Shown here in pieces: positions 45,415 to 53,548 of a stretch of 64,000 nt of DNA (positions are counted from its first letter, which is position 1; the number at the start of each line of letters is the position of its first letter). A program made the position numbers and the translations under genes. Location of the stretch: assembly GCA_012520995.1 (NCBI GenBank), contig JAAYNI010000003.1, forward strand, positions 24,054-88,053, given 5' to 3'. Origin of the DNA: Candidatus Rifleibacteriota bacterium. Its GTDB lineage: Bacteria > Muiribacteriota > Ozemobacteria > Ozemobacterales > Ozemobacteraceae. The notes under the pieces are model-generated. The model did not search any database. It saw only the letters and a program-made list of their open reading frames with translations, and was not told where the DNA came from.

Positions 45415-46560
45415 TTGTCATTGTAAGTAATCAAAGAAAAAATTAAAGACAAAATATTGACTGTTGTTGTTGCCTTTGTACTTATTGGAATTTTTATGCC
45501 TTTCGGTTATATAAAAATTCAAAGAGAAGAAAAGGCGGTTGAACATTGGGAACTGGCTAAGCGCCATGGTGAAAAAGCAAACTTTGAGCAGGCTATTGAG
45601 GAATTGTTGAAAGCCCATGCGATTTTGCCGAAAGAAATACCTGTCCTAGAGGGACTCGGCGAATATTATTTTTTCACAAATCAATTTGAACAGTCAAAAG
45701 TATATGTTGACAAGGCTCTGCCTGAGATAAAGCGGCAAAAAAATAACAAACAAGAGAGCATACTGCTTGCGCGTTTGTATGAGAAAAAGGGTGCTTTGTT
45801 TGTCATGGAAGAAAAATACTCTGAAGCATTAGAGCCTTTCAAGCTGGCGGCAGAGGCAGACCCTGACAACGGAGCCCGTTATACGGCTCTTGCTTATACA
45901 TATATCCTTCTGAAGGACTATGAAGCGGCGGCAAAATACTCGGAAGAGGCTATCAAGCATAATCTGGCAGATGACATTGCTCAAATTTATGCGGCTACGG
46001 CTAAAGAGCTCGCCCCTCTTATGTTGTCTAATCTGGAATTCCGCAAGGCTGTTGAAGATTCTGTAAGGGATAAACACACAATTATATCTCGTCTTTATGG
46101 TTCATTGCGGTATTTTGCTTTGGCTGCAGAAGAGATAGTGAAAATTCACAATCTTTATCCTGAGGAACTCAATGCTATAGAGCAAATAATCAGTTTATAC
46201 TCTCTTGCAGCTAAAGGCGATAAAGTAGAAAGCTTTGCCAAAAAGGGAATAGCTTTGGCGGAACGTCAAGGAAATACGGAGGCGGCATTTTCATTTTATG
46301 ACATTTTGGGGACTAACTACATAGCACAGGAGAAATATTATCAAGCTATGGATGCTTACAAGTCAGCTTTGAAAATCAATCCTGAAAATCCTGAAGCTAA
46401 TCTGAATATGTCTCTTGTTTATCAATTGCTGGAGGATCATAAATCGGCATTGCAATGGGCTGAAAAAGCTTTACAGCTTCCTAGCTTGACTGAAGAAGAA
46501 CGCGAGTTTGCACAAAAATTTAAAGAAGAGTGCTTGCAAAATCTGGCAGCAAAAAAATAA
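45415..46560 (+). CDS. Membrane-anchored TPR protein with a damaged start
   Basis: The well-placed start TTG 45415 (AAAGGGG 7 nt upstream) is followed after three codons by TAA (45424-45426). The same frame then stays open and encodes a basic lead (IKEKIKDK), one membrane helix (about 10-30) and about 330 residues of TPR repeats (AEADPDNGARYTALAYTYILL, INPENPEANLNMSLVYQLLED). The next usable start is TTG 45457, which would lose the basic lead (367 residues). TPR arrays serve as protein-binding scaffolds. It is the first of four related genes. A strong terminator follows. Whether it is functional is uncertain. Confidence 0.65.
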
Positions 46561-46596
46561 TATAAATGTAATTTTTAGAAAATTTATTTGATACAT

Positions 46597-46624
46597 ATAG
46601 GGCTTAATAAGCCCTATTTTTTTT
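46597..46624 (+). terminator. Rho-independent terminator
   Basis: ATAGGGCTTA-A-TAAGCCCTAT, a 10-bp inverted repeat followed by eight T. Confidence 0.92.
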
Positions 46625-46689
46625 GCCTAATTTCTTAAGATATTCTATTATTCCTATAAAGAAGATAGATGATAGAAGAGGGGGATACT

Positions 46690-47955
46690 ATGAAAAGGTT
46701 TTTTTTCCGCTTTTTTCTAGTGTGTTTGCTTACAGGATTTATTTCGCTTTTAGAGCCTTGTAACTATACTCCCTGCTACAAACTCTATGTGCACAGTGAA
46801 CTGAAAGCTGAAGAGAATCTCCCGGATGATGTGGTAACCTTGACTTCCCATGCTGAATACTACTATTCTTCAGGAGAATATGACAAGGCTAAAGCCTGTG
46901 CAGAAAAGGCTTTGACCGATATCAAAAGGCAAAAACACCTTGAGAAAACCACAAAAAAGCGGGGTTCTCAGCTGGACTATGCTAAGGCTCATACTCTCTA
47001 TAGAATTGTGGGGCAGGTATATATCGAAGAAGGAAAGCTTAACGATGCTGCAGATATGTTAAAGCTGGCTTGCGATGAGGCTCCGTACAACGGCGATCAC
47101 GCTGCAAGACTTGCGCAATGCTGTGAAATGCAAGGGAATTATGATAGGGCGGTATATTAGTATGAGAGAGCCATAAAATGTACGGCTCATCATGACTATG
47201 ATATCGGAATGTTACAATATATGCTGAAAGACGCGATAGACGCTAGAGATCATAAGGTGGCTTCTAGGGAAATATACATGGATAATGCATATGCTTATTC
47301 CAAAGCCCAGGAACATGATTTGGCAATTGAAGAAGCTATGAAAGCTTATGAGCTTGATCCTGAGAATGAGATGACTATATCTGGTCTGAGGAATTGTCTT
47401 ATTAAGGCCAATCGTCTGGAGGAGGCAGAACATTTTGCCAAAATAGGATTGGCTCTAGTAAAGAGTAAATTGGAAGATCACCCGTTTATTATAGGCTTTT
47501 ACGATGATCTTGGAGATATATATGATGCCCAAAAAAAATATGATGATGCAATAAAAGCTTATCGTAACGCCATTCGTGCAGCTCAATTCTCCTGGACTAC
47601 CGACAAATACCATCTTAAGGTTGCAAAGACCTGTCAGAAAGCAGGCTACTATAAACGTGCTATCTCATATGCTGAGGGGGCTATGTCTCGCGCTCGCATA
47701 GGCGGAGAGAACTATAATGAAGCGGAAGCCCTGATTGACGGCTGTTCACGTGTGTTAAAAATAAAAATGGAAGTCGATGGGGAAGACGGTGAAGAACCTG
47801 ATGAAAAAAACAATAAAAACGAGAAAGATGCTATTAAGGAAGAGTTGCTTTTATTTATGAACGACTACTTAGACTAATAGAATGATTCTTATGAGAGATT
47901 ACAAGCCTTAAAGTCTGAATGTTTGCAGAAGTTGGGAGAGCGACAAACAGATTGA
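46690..47955 (+). pseudogene. TPR protein gene broken by in-frame stop codons
   Basis: ATG 46690 with AGAGGGGG upstream opens a signal-like or membrane helix (FRFFLVCLLTGFISLL) and TPR repeats. The frame is cut by TAG at 47158-47160 within a repeat (NYDRAVY-stop-YERAIK), where a Trp or similar codon is expected. It then continues in the same frame to 47874 (DLAIEEAMKAYELDPENEM, DLGDIYDAQKKYDDAIKAYR). After TAA TAG at 47875-47880 the frame still encodes SYERLQALKSECLQKL, which matches the C-terminal FERLKNLCLEEL of the next gene. Three stops in one reading frame indicate decay, unless the parts are expressed separately (ATG 47221 could restart). Confidence 0.75.
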
Positions 47956-47971
47956 TATTCTTTGGCAAGCA

Positions 47972-47999
47972 AGGGGAGCACAGGCTCCTCTTTTTTTTG
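47972..47999 (+). terminator. Rho-independent terminator
   Basis: AGGGGAGC-ACAG-GCTCCTCT stem with one G-T pair, followed by eight T. Confidence 0.88.
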
Positions 48000-48067
48000 C
48001 TAAAAAGATAAAGATCCTTTACAATTACTGCTTAGAAATAAAGCGAAGAGTTAAAAGATTTGTAAAT

Positions 48068-49312
48068 ATGCTGGAACTTATAAAACTTATTCTGTTGTTG
48101 CCCTACGAGATTTTTAAAGGCATTTGGGAAAGTGCGAAAGAAGAGCCTGCAGGATGTGTAATTCTTATCCTGGTATTTCTTGGAATTGCCTTGACTTATG
48201 AGAGGCCTCCAACAGAGCAAGAATTAAATAAAAAAGTATTTGTATATTGGGAAAAAGGCCTTGAATACGCAAAAAAAAGGAAGTTTAAGTCAGCTTCTGA
48301 GCAACTTATTGAGGCCAATAAAATTTTGCCTGACAACATAATGATTTCAGCCAGGCTATCTCATTATCTTTATATGTCAGGTTCCTTACAGGAAGCGGAA
48401 GCATATGCTAAAAAAGCTCTCAGAGAAGCAGAGCGGCCAAGAGATAAGTCTTATAGAGCTTCTTTATACAGCACGCTCGGAGATATCAGTATGAGCGAAG
48501 AACTCTTTTCTGCTGCTATCAGAAATTTTAAGACGGCTATTGAAACAGATCCTGGGCGAGGGGAGCATTATTTGGTTCTTGCGCTTGCTTATAAAACCCA
48601 GGAAGATTATGAAAAGTCTCTACACTGGGCTGAAGAATCCTTAAAGCGTGAGATGAAGGAGAAAAATCAAAAAAAAGCGGAAGAACTGATAGAAGCCTGT
48701 CGTCAGAAGTTGCCTGATAAGACAGATGAGGGTATGGGAGAAGCAGAAGAACTTTGGCAGAAGGGTAACGGCTATTATGATAAAGAACAATATGAATTAG
48801 CCGCTGAAGAATTCAAAAAACTTCATGTACTTTTGCCTAACGATTTGAACGTCTTGAATGCTCTCTCCGCGTCCTTGGTAAACACCAGCATAGACGAGGC
48901 AAAGTTGTATTCGCAGAAAGCTCTGGTTGAAGCAAAAAAACAAGAGAATAATGAAGTTCTTGTCCAGTTATATGATCGAATGGCCCTCATACATTGGAAA
49001 GAAGAAAACTACGCTGATGCTCTCGAACCTTTACAATTATGTGTAAAACTCAAACCTGAAAATCCTTTGTTTTATCTAAGTCTTGCTTATAACTATAAGT
49101 TTCTCGGGGAATATGAAGAGGCTATTCTTTGGGCAGATAGAGGCTTAGAACGAACAGCTGACGAAAATCAGCGCATGCAATTTGAACGATTAAAAAATCT
49201 TTGTTTAGAAGAATTGTCACGAGACGAATCTTCAGATGAAGCAGAGGAAAATAATGATAATGAAATGAATGACTCTGAAAAAGCTGATGAAGCAGGAGAA
49301 GGAGAAGAATAG
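48068..49312 (+). CDS. Membrane-anchored TPR protein, two TPR arrays
   Basis: 414 residues, intact. One membrane helix (about 28-45, GCVILILVFLGIALTY) anchors two similar TPR blocks: about 55-215 and 225-390. Each opens with a WxKGxxYxxxxxxxxAxEx repeat (YWEKGLEYAKKRKFKSASEQL and LWQKGNGYYDKEQYELAAEEF), so the second half looks like an internal duplication. The tail is very acidic (Glu/Asp/Asn-rich, about 393-414). Repeats end with motifs like EEAILWADRGLERT. It probably scaffolds other proteins at the membrane; no partner is evident. 8 bp separate it from the next TPR gene. Confidence 0.82.
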   Translation: MLELIKLILLLPYEIFKGIWESAKEEPAGCVILILVFLGIALTYERPPTEQELNKKVFVYWEKGLEYAKKRKFKSASEQLIEANKILPDNIMISARLSHYLYMSGSLQEAEAYAKKALREAERPRDKSYRASLYSTLGDISMSEELFSAAIRNFKTAIETDPGRGEHYLVLALAYKTQEDYEKSLHWAEESLKREMKEKNQKKAEELIEACRQKLPDKTDEGMGEAEELWQKGNGYYDKEQYELAAEEFKKLHVLLPNDLNVLNALSASLVNTSIDEAKLYSQKALVEAKKQENNEVLVQLYDRMALIHWKEENYADALEPLQLCVKLKPENPLFYLSLAYNYKFLGEYEEAILWADRGLERTADENQRMQFERLKNLCLEELSRDESSDEAEENNDNEMNDSEKADEAGEGEE

Positions 49313-49320
49313 GCTACCTT

Positions 49321-49713
49321 ATGAAAAAGTTTTTAACTGTTTTGAAATACTTGGCAATTCTAACATTGCTTCTTGTTATTTTAGTCGGCGTTTTCTTTCA
49401 TAAAGAAATCAAGATGAAAGCGGCTGAAGAATACTTATTCCAAGCTGACACTCATTTAGGGGAAGGCAAGCGTGATTTAGCTATCGAAAAGTTTAAAAAG
49501 GCACTTTTGCTTTCTCCGGGGCACATAGATGCTTTGGTAGCCGTTTCATTGGCTCTTTATCAAGAGGAAAGATATCCTGAAGCACGTATTTATGCTGAGA
49601 AGGGGTTAAAGCAAATAGAACTTCAAGAGGCTTTTGAACATGCTGAAAATATGTTGCTCTTAACAGGAATAGTTTCCGAGTCGCAAAAAGAGAATCCTTT
49701 AAAACTCGACTAG
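49321..49713 (+). CDS. Small membrane-anchored TPR protein
   Basis: 130 residues: a basic start, one membrane helix (about 8-28), and two to three TPR units (AEEYLFQADTHLGEGKRDLAIEKFKKALLLSPGHIDAL). It follows the larger TPR gene by 8 bp and is likely co-translated. It resembles the N-terminal third of its neighbours and may be a truncated paralogue that still has its start. Function unknown. Confidence 0.78.
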   Translation: MKKFLTVLKYLAILTLLLVILVGVFFHKEIKMKAAEEYLFQADTHLGEGKRDLAIEKFKKALLLSPGHIDALVAVSLALYQEERYPEARIYAEKGLKQIELQEAFEHAENMLLLTGIVSESQKENPLKLD

Positions 49714-49784
49714 TGTTTTGTGTTTTTTATCTAAATGTTTATTATCGGGTACATTTATTTTAGGCTTTGGTTCTCTGTTTTTCA

Positions 49785-49860
49785 AATCTTAAAGTTTCAA
49801 CCGTTTAATAATATCTTAAAGCAGTTATTGGCTGTAATACTGAGTTGAAAAGTATTTCAC
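49785..49860 (-). repeat. Dispersed intergenic element, copy 7 (inverted)
   Basis: Minus strand: TCAACTCAGTATTACAGCCAATAACTGCTTTAAGATATTATTAAACGG (quoted in two parts with copy 2). The TACAGCCAATAACTGCTTTAA core is identical to copy 2. Confidence 0.75.
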
Positions 49861-49950
49861 TACCCCCTACGCCCCACACCCTATAGTGCGGCGGCTGTAT
49901 CAATCAAGCATGAATAGATTGCTGACTGGCTTGGCATTACACAGGTAAAT

Positions 49951-49990
49951 TTTAGCTGCAACACAGCACTAGTGCTGTGTTGCAACTAAA
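49951..49990. repeat. 20-bp near-perfect palindrome
   Basis: TTTAGCTGCAACACAGCACT against AGTGCTGTGTTGCAACTAAA, one mismatch. Its right-hand word CTAGTGCTGTGTTGCAA (49969-49985) recurs exactly at 14745-14761, right at the stop codon of TMEM43 copy 3. Confidence 0.8.
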
Positions 49991-50133
49991 ACTTCCCAAT
50001 TTTGCCATCATCTGTGTGAATCTGTGTCCATCTGTGGATATAAATAAATGTACCCGATAACAAACTTTCAGCTGCAATAGTCTACTAGTTCCTCCGAGAA
50101 GCAGCAGTGTGTTTCGTGATTTTAAATTGTTCT

Positions 50134-50162
50134 TTGCCTTTATTGCGGTTTCATGCTAAAAT
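50134..50162 (+). promoter_or_regulatory. Probable promoter of the iron ABC importer
   Basis: TTGCCT (50134-50139), 17-nt spacer, TAAAAT (50157-50162), 41 bp before the permease ATG. No clear Fur box was seen. Confidence 0.55.
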
Positions 50163-50202
50163 TTTACACGCAGGGTAGCAGTAAATAGCAAAGGGTAAGG
50201 GC

Positions 50203-51219
50203 ATGAAAAAAACTTGGGTATTCATTTTATTCACTGCCGCTCTTTTCATATTGGCTTATATTTCGCTGCATGTTGGCAATTATGAAGTGTCGCCTGCTAT
50301 TGTTTTCAAGCTGCTTATCGCCAAAATTTTCAATCGGCCCATGCCTGAAACTGGCGATTATGCCAGAATAATAGTCTTGGAGATGCGCTTGCCCCGCATT
50401 CTCTTAGCTATAGCGGCCGGAGCAGTATTAGGCATGACGGGAGCTGTTTCTCAAAGCGTTTTTAGAAACCCTTTGGTTAGTCCCTTTATTTTGGGCATAT
50501 CCTCTGGAGCTTCTTTGGGAGCGGCCATAGCTATAGTCTTTTTTTCTTCTTCAATGCTTGCTTTGGATGCTTTTGCCGCTCTTGGCGGTCTGCTTGCAGT
50601 TTTGGCATCATTCTTTATCGCCAGAAAGCCTGACGGCACTATGCCGCGCTTAAGTCTTGTGCTGGGCGGTGTAATAGTTTCTTCTTTTGCTTCTTCGCTC
50701 GTTGGTATACTCAAATACGTTGCAGACAGCGAAACTCAGCTTCCTGCTATTACTTTCTGGATGATGGGCGGCTTAGAAAGTGCTGATTGGGAAACAGTAA
50801 AGCCTGTTTTGTTTATTACTCTGCCGATTGTCATCTTGATTGCTGTTTTTGCAAGGCATCTCAATATTCTATCTCTCGGAGACAAAGAAGCCGCATTTTT
50901 AGGCATGTCACCAGAAAAATGGAAAATGTTTTTTATTTTCTTAGTAGTAGTTTCTGTCGGAGCATGTGTCGCCCGATGCGGAGTAATCGGCTGGATAGGT
51001 CTCGTAGTGCCTCATATGGCAAGAGCCATCTTGGGAGCGGAACATTCCTCTAGCGTGCCTCTTTCAGGGCTTCTAGGAGCCGGCTTTCTTCTTATTTCAG
51101 ACAATATAGCCAGAAGCATTACAACGGCAGAATTGCCTGTAGGTATAATAACGGCTTTGATAGGCACGCCCTGCTTTATTTATTTCCTTAAAAAGCGGGA
51201 GGGCGGGGTATGGAAGTGA
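50203..51219 (+). CDS. FecCD-family ABC transporter permease
   Basis: 338 residues with about nine to ten membrane helices, the size of BtuC/FhuB-half/FecD permeases. Typical segments: RLPRILLAIAAGAVLGMTGAVSQSVFRNPLVSPFILGISSGAS near the N-terminus and GVIGWIGLVVPHMARAILGAEHSSSVPLSGLLGAGFLL near the C-terminus. It imports an iron complex, heme or cobalamin across the inner membrane. It overlaps the ATPase gene by 10 bp. Confidence 0.93.
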   Translation: MKKTWVFILFTAALFILAYISLHVGNYEVSPAIVFKLLIAKIFNRPMPETGDYARIIVLEMRLPRILLAIAAGAVLGMTGAVSQSVFRNPLVSPFILGISSGASLGAAIAIVFFSSSMLALDAFAALGGLLAVLASFFIARKPDGTMPRLSLVLGGVIVSSFASSLVGILKYVADSETQLPAITFWMMGGLESADWETVKPVLFITLPIVILIAVFARHLNILSLGDKEAAFLGMSPEKWKMFFIFLVVVSVGACVARCGVIGWIGLVVPHMARAILGAEHSSSVPLSGLLGAGFLLISDNIARSITTAELPVGIITALIGTPCFIYFLKKREGGVWK

Positions 51220-52019
51220 CAGACTCCTGCAGAATAGAAGTCGAAAACTTGCGTTTTACTTATAAAGGCTCTGAAAGCTGCGTTCTAGATAATATTTCTT
51301 TTAATGTTGCCCTTGGTGAGAAAATAGCTCTATTGGCTCCTAATGCAACAGGTAAAACTACACTTTTTAACATTATAACCGGTATTTTAAATTATTTTGA
51401 TGGCAGTGTTAAGATCGGCGGAGTCTCAGTAAATGACATGACCTTCAAAGATAGGGCACGCAAAATAGCGATAGTGCCCCAAAAACACGAACCTCTTTTT
51501 CCTTTCACTGTCCGAGACTTTATAATGATGGGCAGATATCCGCATCAGAATATATTTGGCTCCAGAACTTCAGAAGACATTGAAATAATTGAAAAGGCTG
51601 CAACTCTGACAGGGGCAGACAGATTCTACGATAGACCTTACAATACGCTTTCAGGCGGCGAGATGCAGCTTGCTGTTATAGCAAGATCTTTAGCCCAAGA
51701 ACCGCAGATTCTTATTCTGGATGAGCCCGACAGTCACTTGGATTTCAAAAACAGGTTCGCAATTTTCGATCTTATAAGGCGAATTTCTGACAGCAAAAAC
51801 ATGACTCTTATAATGTCTTTACATGACCCTAATGCAGTGTTGCGTTTTGCAGACAGGGTTTTGGCTATGGACAATGGGAAAATAGTCGCTGATGGGAAAC
51901 CTTCGGAGGTTATAACGCCTGATTTGCTTAAGACAGTGTACGGCGTAACTGTTCAAGAATACCGTAACGAAAGAGGTGAAAAACTCTACCTGCCGGAGGC
52001 TCTGGCAGCACAAAATTAG
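51210..52019 (+). CDS. ABC transporter ATPase for iron-complex uptake
   Basis: 269 residues, FepC/BtuD type. Signature LSGGEMQLAVIARSLAQEP, Walker B ILILDEPDSHLDF, and switch His in MSLHDPN. The Walker A region reads LLAPNATGKTTLF: the usual GPNGSGKST has both flexible glycines before TGKT replaced by Ala, while Gly-Lys-Thr is kept. It probably still binds ATP. It overlaps the permease gene and is followed by the binding protein after a 260-bp gap. Confidence 0.92.
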   Translation: MEVTDSCRIEVENLRFTYKGSESCVLDNISFNVALGEKIALLAPNATGKTTLFNIITGILNYFDGSVKIGGVSVNDMTFKDRARKIAIVPQKHEPLFPFTVRDFIMMGRYPHQNIFGSRTSEDIEIIEKAATLTGADRFYDRPYNTLSGGEMQLAVIARSLAQEPQILILDEPDSHLDFKNRFAIFDLIRRISDSKNMTLIMSLHDPNAVLRFADRVLAMDNGKIVADGKPSEVITPDLLKTVYGVTVQEYRNERGEKLYLPEALAAQN

Positions 52020-52281
52020 AGAGCGGGGGATTCAATAAAGTATAAATTAGAATGTATAGATTAGAAATATATGCAAGACCGTCCTATATTAATGCTCTCT
52101 AGAAGCAAACGAGCCAAGTAAAAATATTTATATTTTTACGGGAGTATCTGAGTAGAAACAGATATTTAGAAGATAATGTTTAGTTGTTAGGTTCTTTTAT
52201 CGGTGTCTGTTTCTCCTAGATCTTGATCCTCACTCGCTACCCACCATCCACTACCCACTGTTTTTTTTATTGGAGGTTTAT
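52020..52281. repeat. Intergenic gap inside the importer cluster
   Basis: No gene is seen. It holds a 33-nt word (52107-52139) that recurs at 55923-55955, and a CACTCGCTACCCACCATCCACTACCCACTG tract (about 52232-52260; quoted in part) just before the GGAGG site of the next gene. Confidence 0.65.
52107..52139 (+). repeat. 33-nt repeat, copy 1
   Basis: AAACGAGCCAAGTAAAAATA then TTTATATTTTTAC. It matches 55923-55955 with one mismatch; a weaker version is near 55770. Confidence 0.8.
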
Positions 52282-53325
52282 ATGTATAAAAATCGAAAGT
52301 TTTTGACACTTCTATTGCTGCTTTGCATGGCATTCATACCTTTTAAATCCGTTTTTGCTGAGCAGATTGCAGACCAGCAGGGTGTATTGCACAATGTTCC
52401 TGAAAAATTAGAGAAACTGGCTGTTCTGTTTCCGCAAAGTTTCGGTTTGGTCTATATTCTGGATTTGTCTGACAAGCTTGTCGGTATTCCGAAAAACAAC
52501 TTGAGAGTAGCAAGAACTCCTGATTCGCCGTTTTGCGCAAAATTTGTTCCTCAGGTGTACAAAGCTGCGGATGTTGGCAGCCCAGGCAAGCCCAACATGG
52601 AAACCATCTTCAAACTTAAGCCCGACTTGGTTCTTTCACTGACTCACGTGCCGCAAATGGGCAAGTTCAACAAGCTCATGAACAACAATGGTATACCAGC
52701 TTTCACCGTAAAAGCAGGATTCGGCAGTATGCAAGATTGGTTGGAAGCTGTAGAAAAAGTAGGTAAGATGACCGGCAAAGAAAACGAAGCGTTGAAATAT
52801 ATCGATTATGTAAACCTGAAGTCTGATTTTATTAAAAACAGGCTATCAGGGGTAGAATACGAGAAGCGTCCCAAGGTTGTTTTGGTTAATACCTTCGGGG
52901 GACAAATGTCCATAAGAGGGGCGAGAACCAATTTTGCTTCTTCTTTAATTGAATTGGCAGGCGGTCGTCTTATTTCTGGCGATAAAGACCCGGCTGATGC
53001 TGCCGCATGCGGCGAAATGCTTTTCAAATTCGATCCGGATATCATCATAGATGATACAGCTTCCGGAGAAATCAATCGCCCTTCTTGGTGGAAGGAGTTG
53101 AATGCGGTAAAAAATGGAAAAGTCTATGAAACTCCATATGATGATGAAAAAGCTTGGTTTACTAACTGGCTTTTTCAGAGTCACTCTCCTTTAGGGGCTA
53201 TGTGGCTGGCCAAAAAGATTCATCCCGAGCTCTTTGCTGATGTAGACCTTCGCAAAGAGCAGGAAGAGTTTTACACGACTATATTAGGCAAACCCTTCAC
53301 CCACCGCGGCACCGGCTTCAACTGA
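52282..53325 (+). CDS. Periplasmic iron-complex-binding protein of an ABC importer
   Basis: 347 residues from ATG 52282 (TTGGAGG upstream). A signal peptide (MYKNRKFLTLLLLLCMAFIPF...VFA) leads into a class III solute-binding fold with a long helix between two lobes: LYPQS-like FPQSFGLVYILDLSDKLVGIP, DVGSPGKPNMETIFKLKPDLVLS and AWFTNWLFQSHSPLGAMWLAKKIHPE. It delivers an iron-siderophore, heme or related ligand to the permease encoded upstream. There is no TonB-dependent receptor in the window. Confidence 0.88.
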   Translation: MYKNRKFLTLLLLLCMAFIPFKSVFAEQIADQQGVLHNVPEKLEKLAVLFPQSFGLVYILDLSDKLVGIPKNNLRVARTPDSPFCAKFVPQVYKAADVGSPGKPNMETIFKLKPDLVLSLTHVPQMGKFNKLMNNNGIPAFTVKAGFGSMQDWLEAVEKVGKMTGKENEALKYIDYVNLKSDFIKNRLSGVEYEKRPKVVLVNTFGGQMSIRGARTNFASSLIELAGGRLISGDKDPADAAACGEMLFKFDPDIIIDDTASGEINRPSWWKELNAVKNGKVYETPYDDEKAWFTNWLFQSHSPLGAMWLAKKIHPELFADVDLRKEQEEFYTTILGKPFTHRGTGFN

Positions 53326-53548
53326 AAACTAGGGAGGGTAGGGTGTAGGGTGTGGACTAACACCAAACGATGAGTGATTAGCTTCGATAAATTAGAAATT
53401 ATAATGTAAAATGTAGAGTGCAAGGTGTATGATCTGGACAAAATCAAGAAAAGAAAAAACACTCTGCCCTTTTCCGTGTATTCCGTGGTAGATAAAGGTT
53501 TTGGATTTAGTTTTCGGTTCTTATTTCGTGTATTTCGTGGTTTGAATC
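53326..53548. repeat. Intergenic repeat mosaic
   Basis: No gene is seen. It holds a GGGAGGGTAGGGTGTAGGG tract, 'AATGTAAAATGTAGAGTG' (about 53402-53419), 'CCGTGTATTCCGTGGTAG' (about 53473-53490) and 'TTCGTGTATTTCGTGGTTTG'. Confidence 0.65.

Larger units (their letters stand above)
49714..50202. repeat. Intergenic repeat mosaic
   Basis: No gene is seen. Contents: copy 7 of the dispersed element, a CACTACCCCCTACGCCCCACACCC tract (about 49859-49882), a 20-bp near-palindrome (49951-49990), a 'TGTGTCCATCTGTGGATA' tract (50022-50040), and a promoter near 50134. The tract GGTACATTTATTT (49749) is echoed inverted at about 50041-50056 (AAATGTACCCGATAA), giving a long-range inverted repeat around the cluster. 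Confidence 0.65.

Noticed and set aside
46669..47955. Stop-codon reassignment as the reason for in-frame TAG and TAA
   Set aside because: TAG, TAA and TGA all serve as normal gene ends elsewhere in the window, so local nonsense mutation is simpler.
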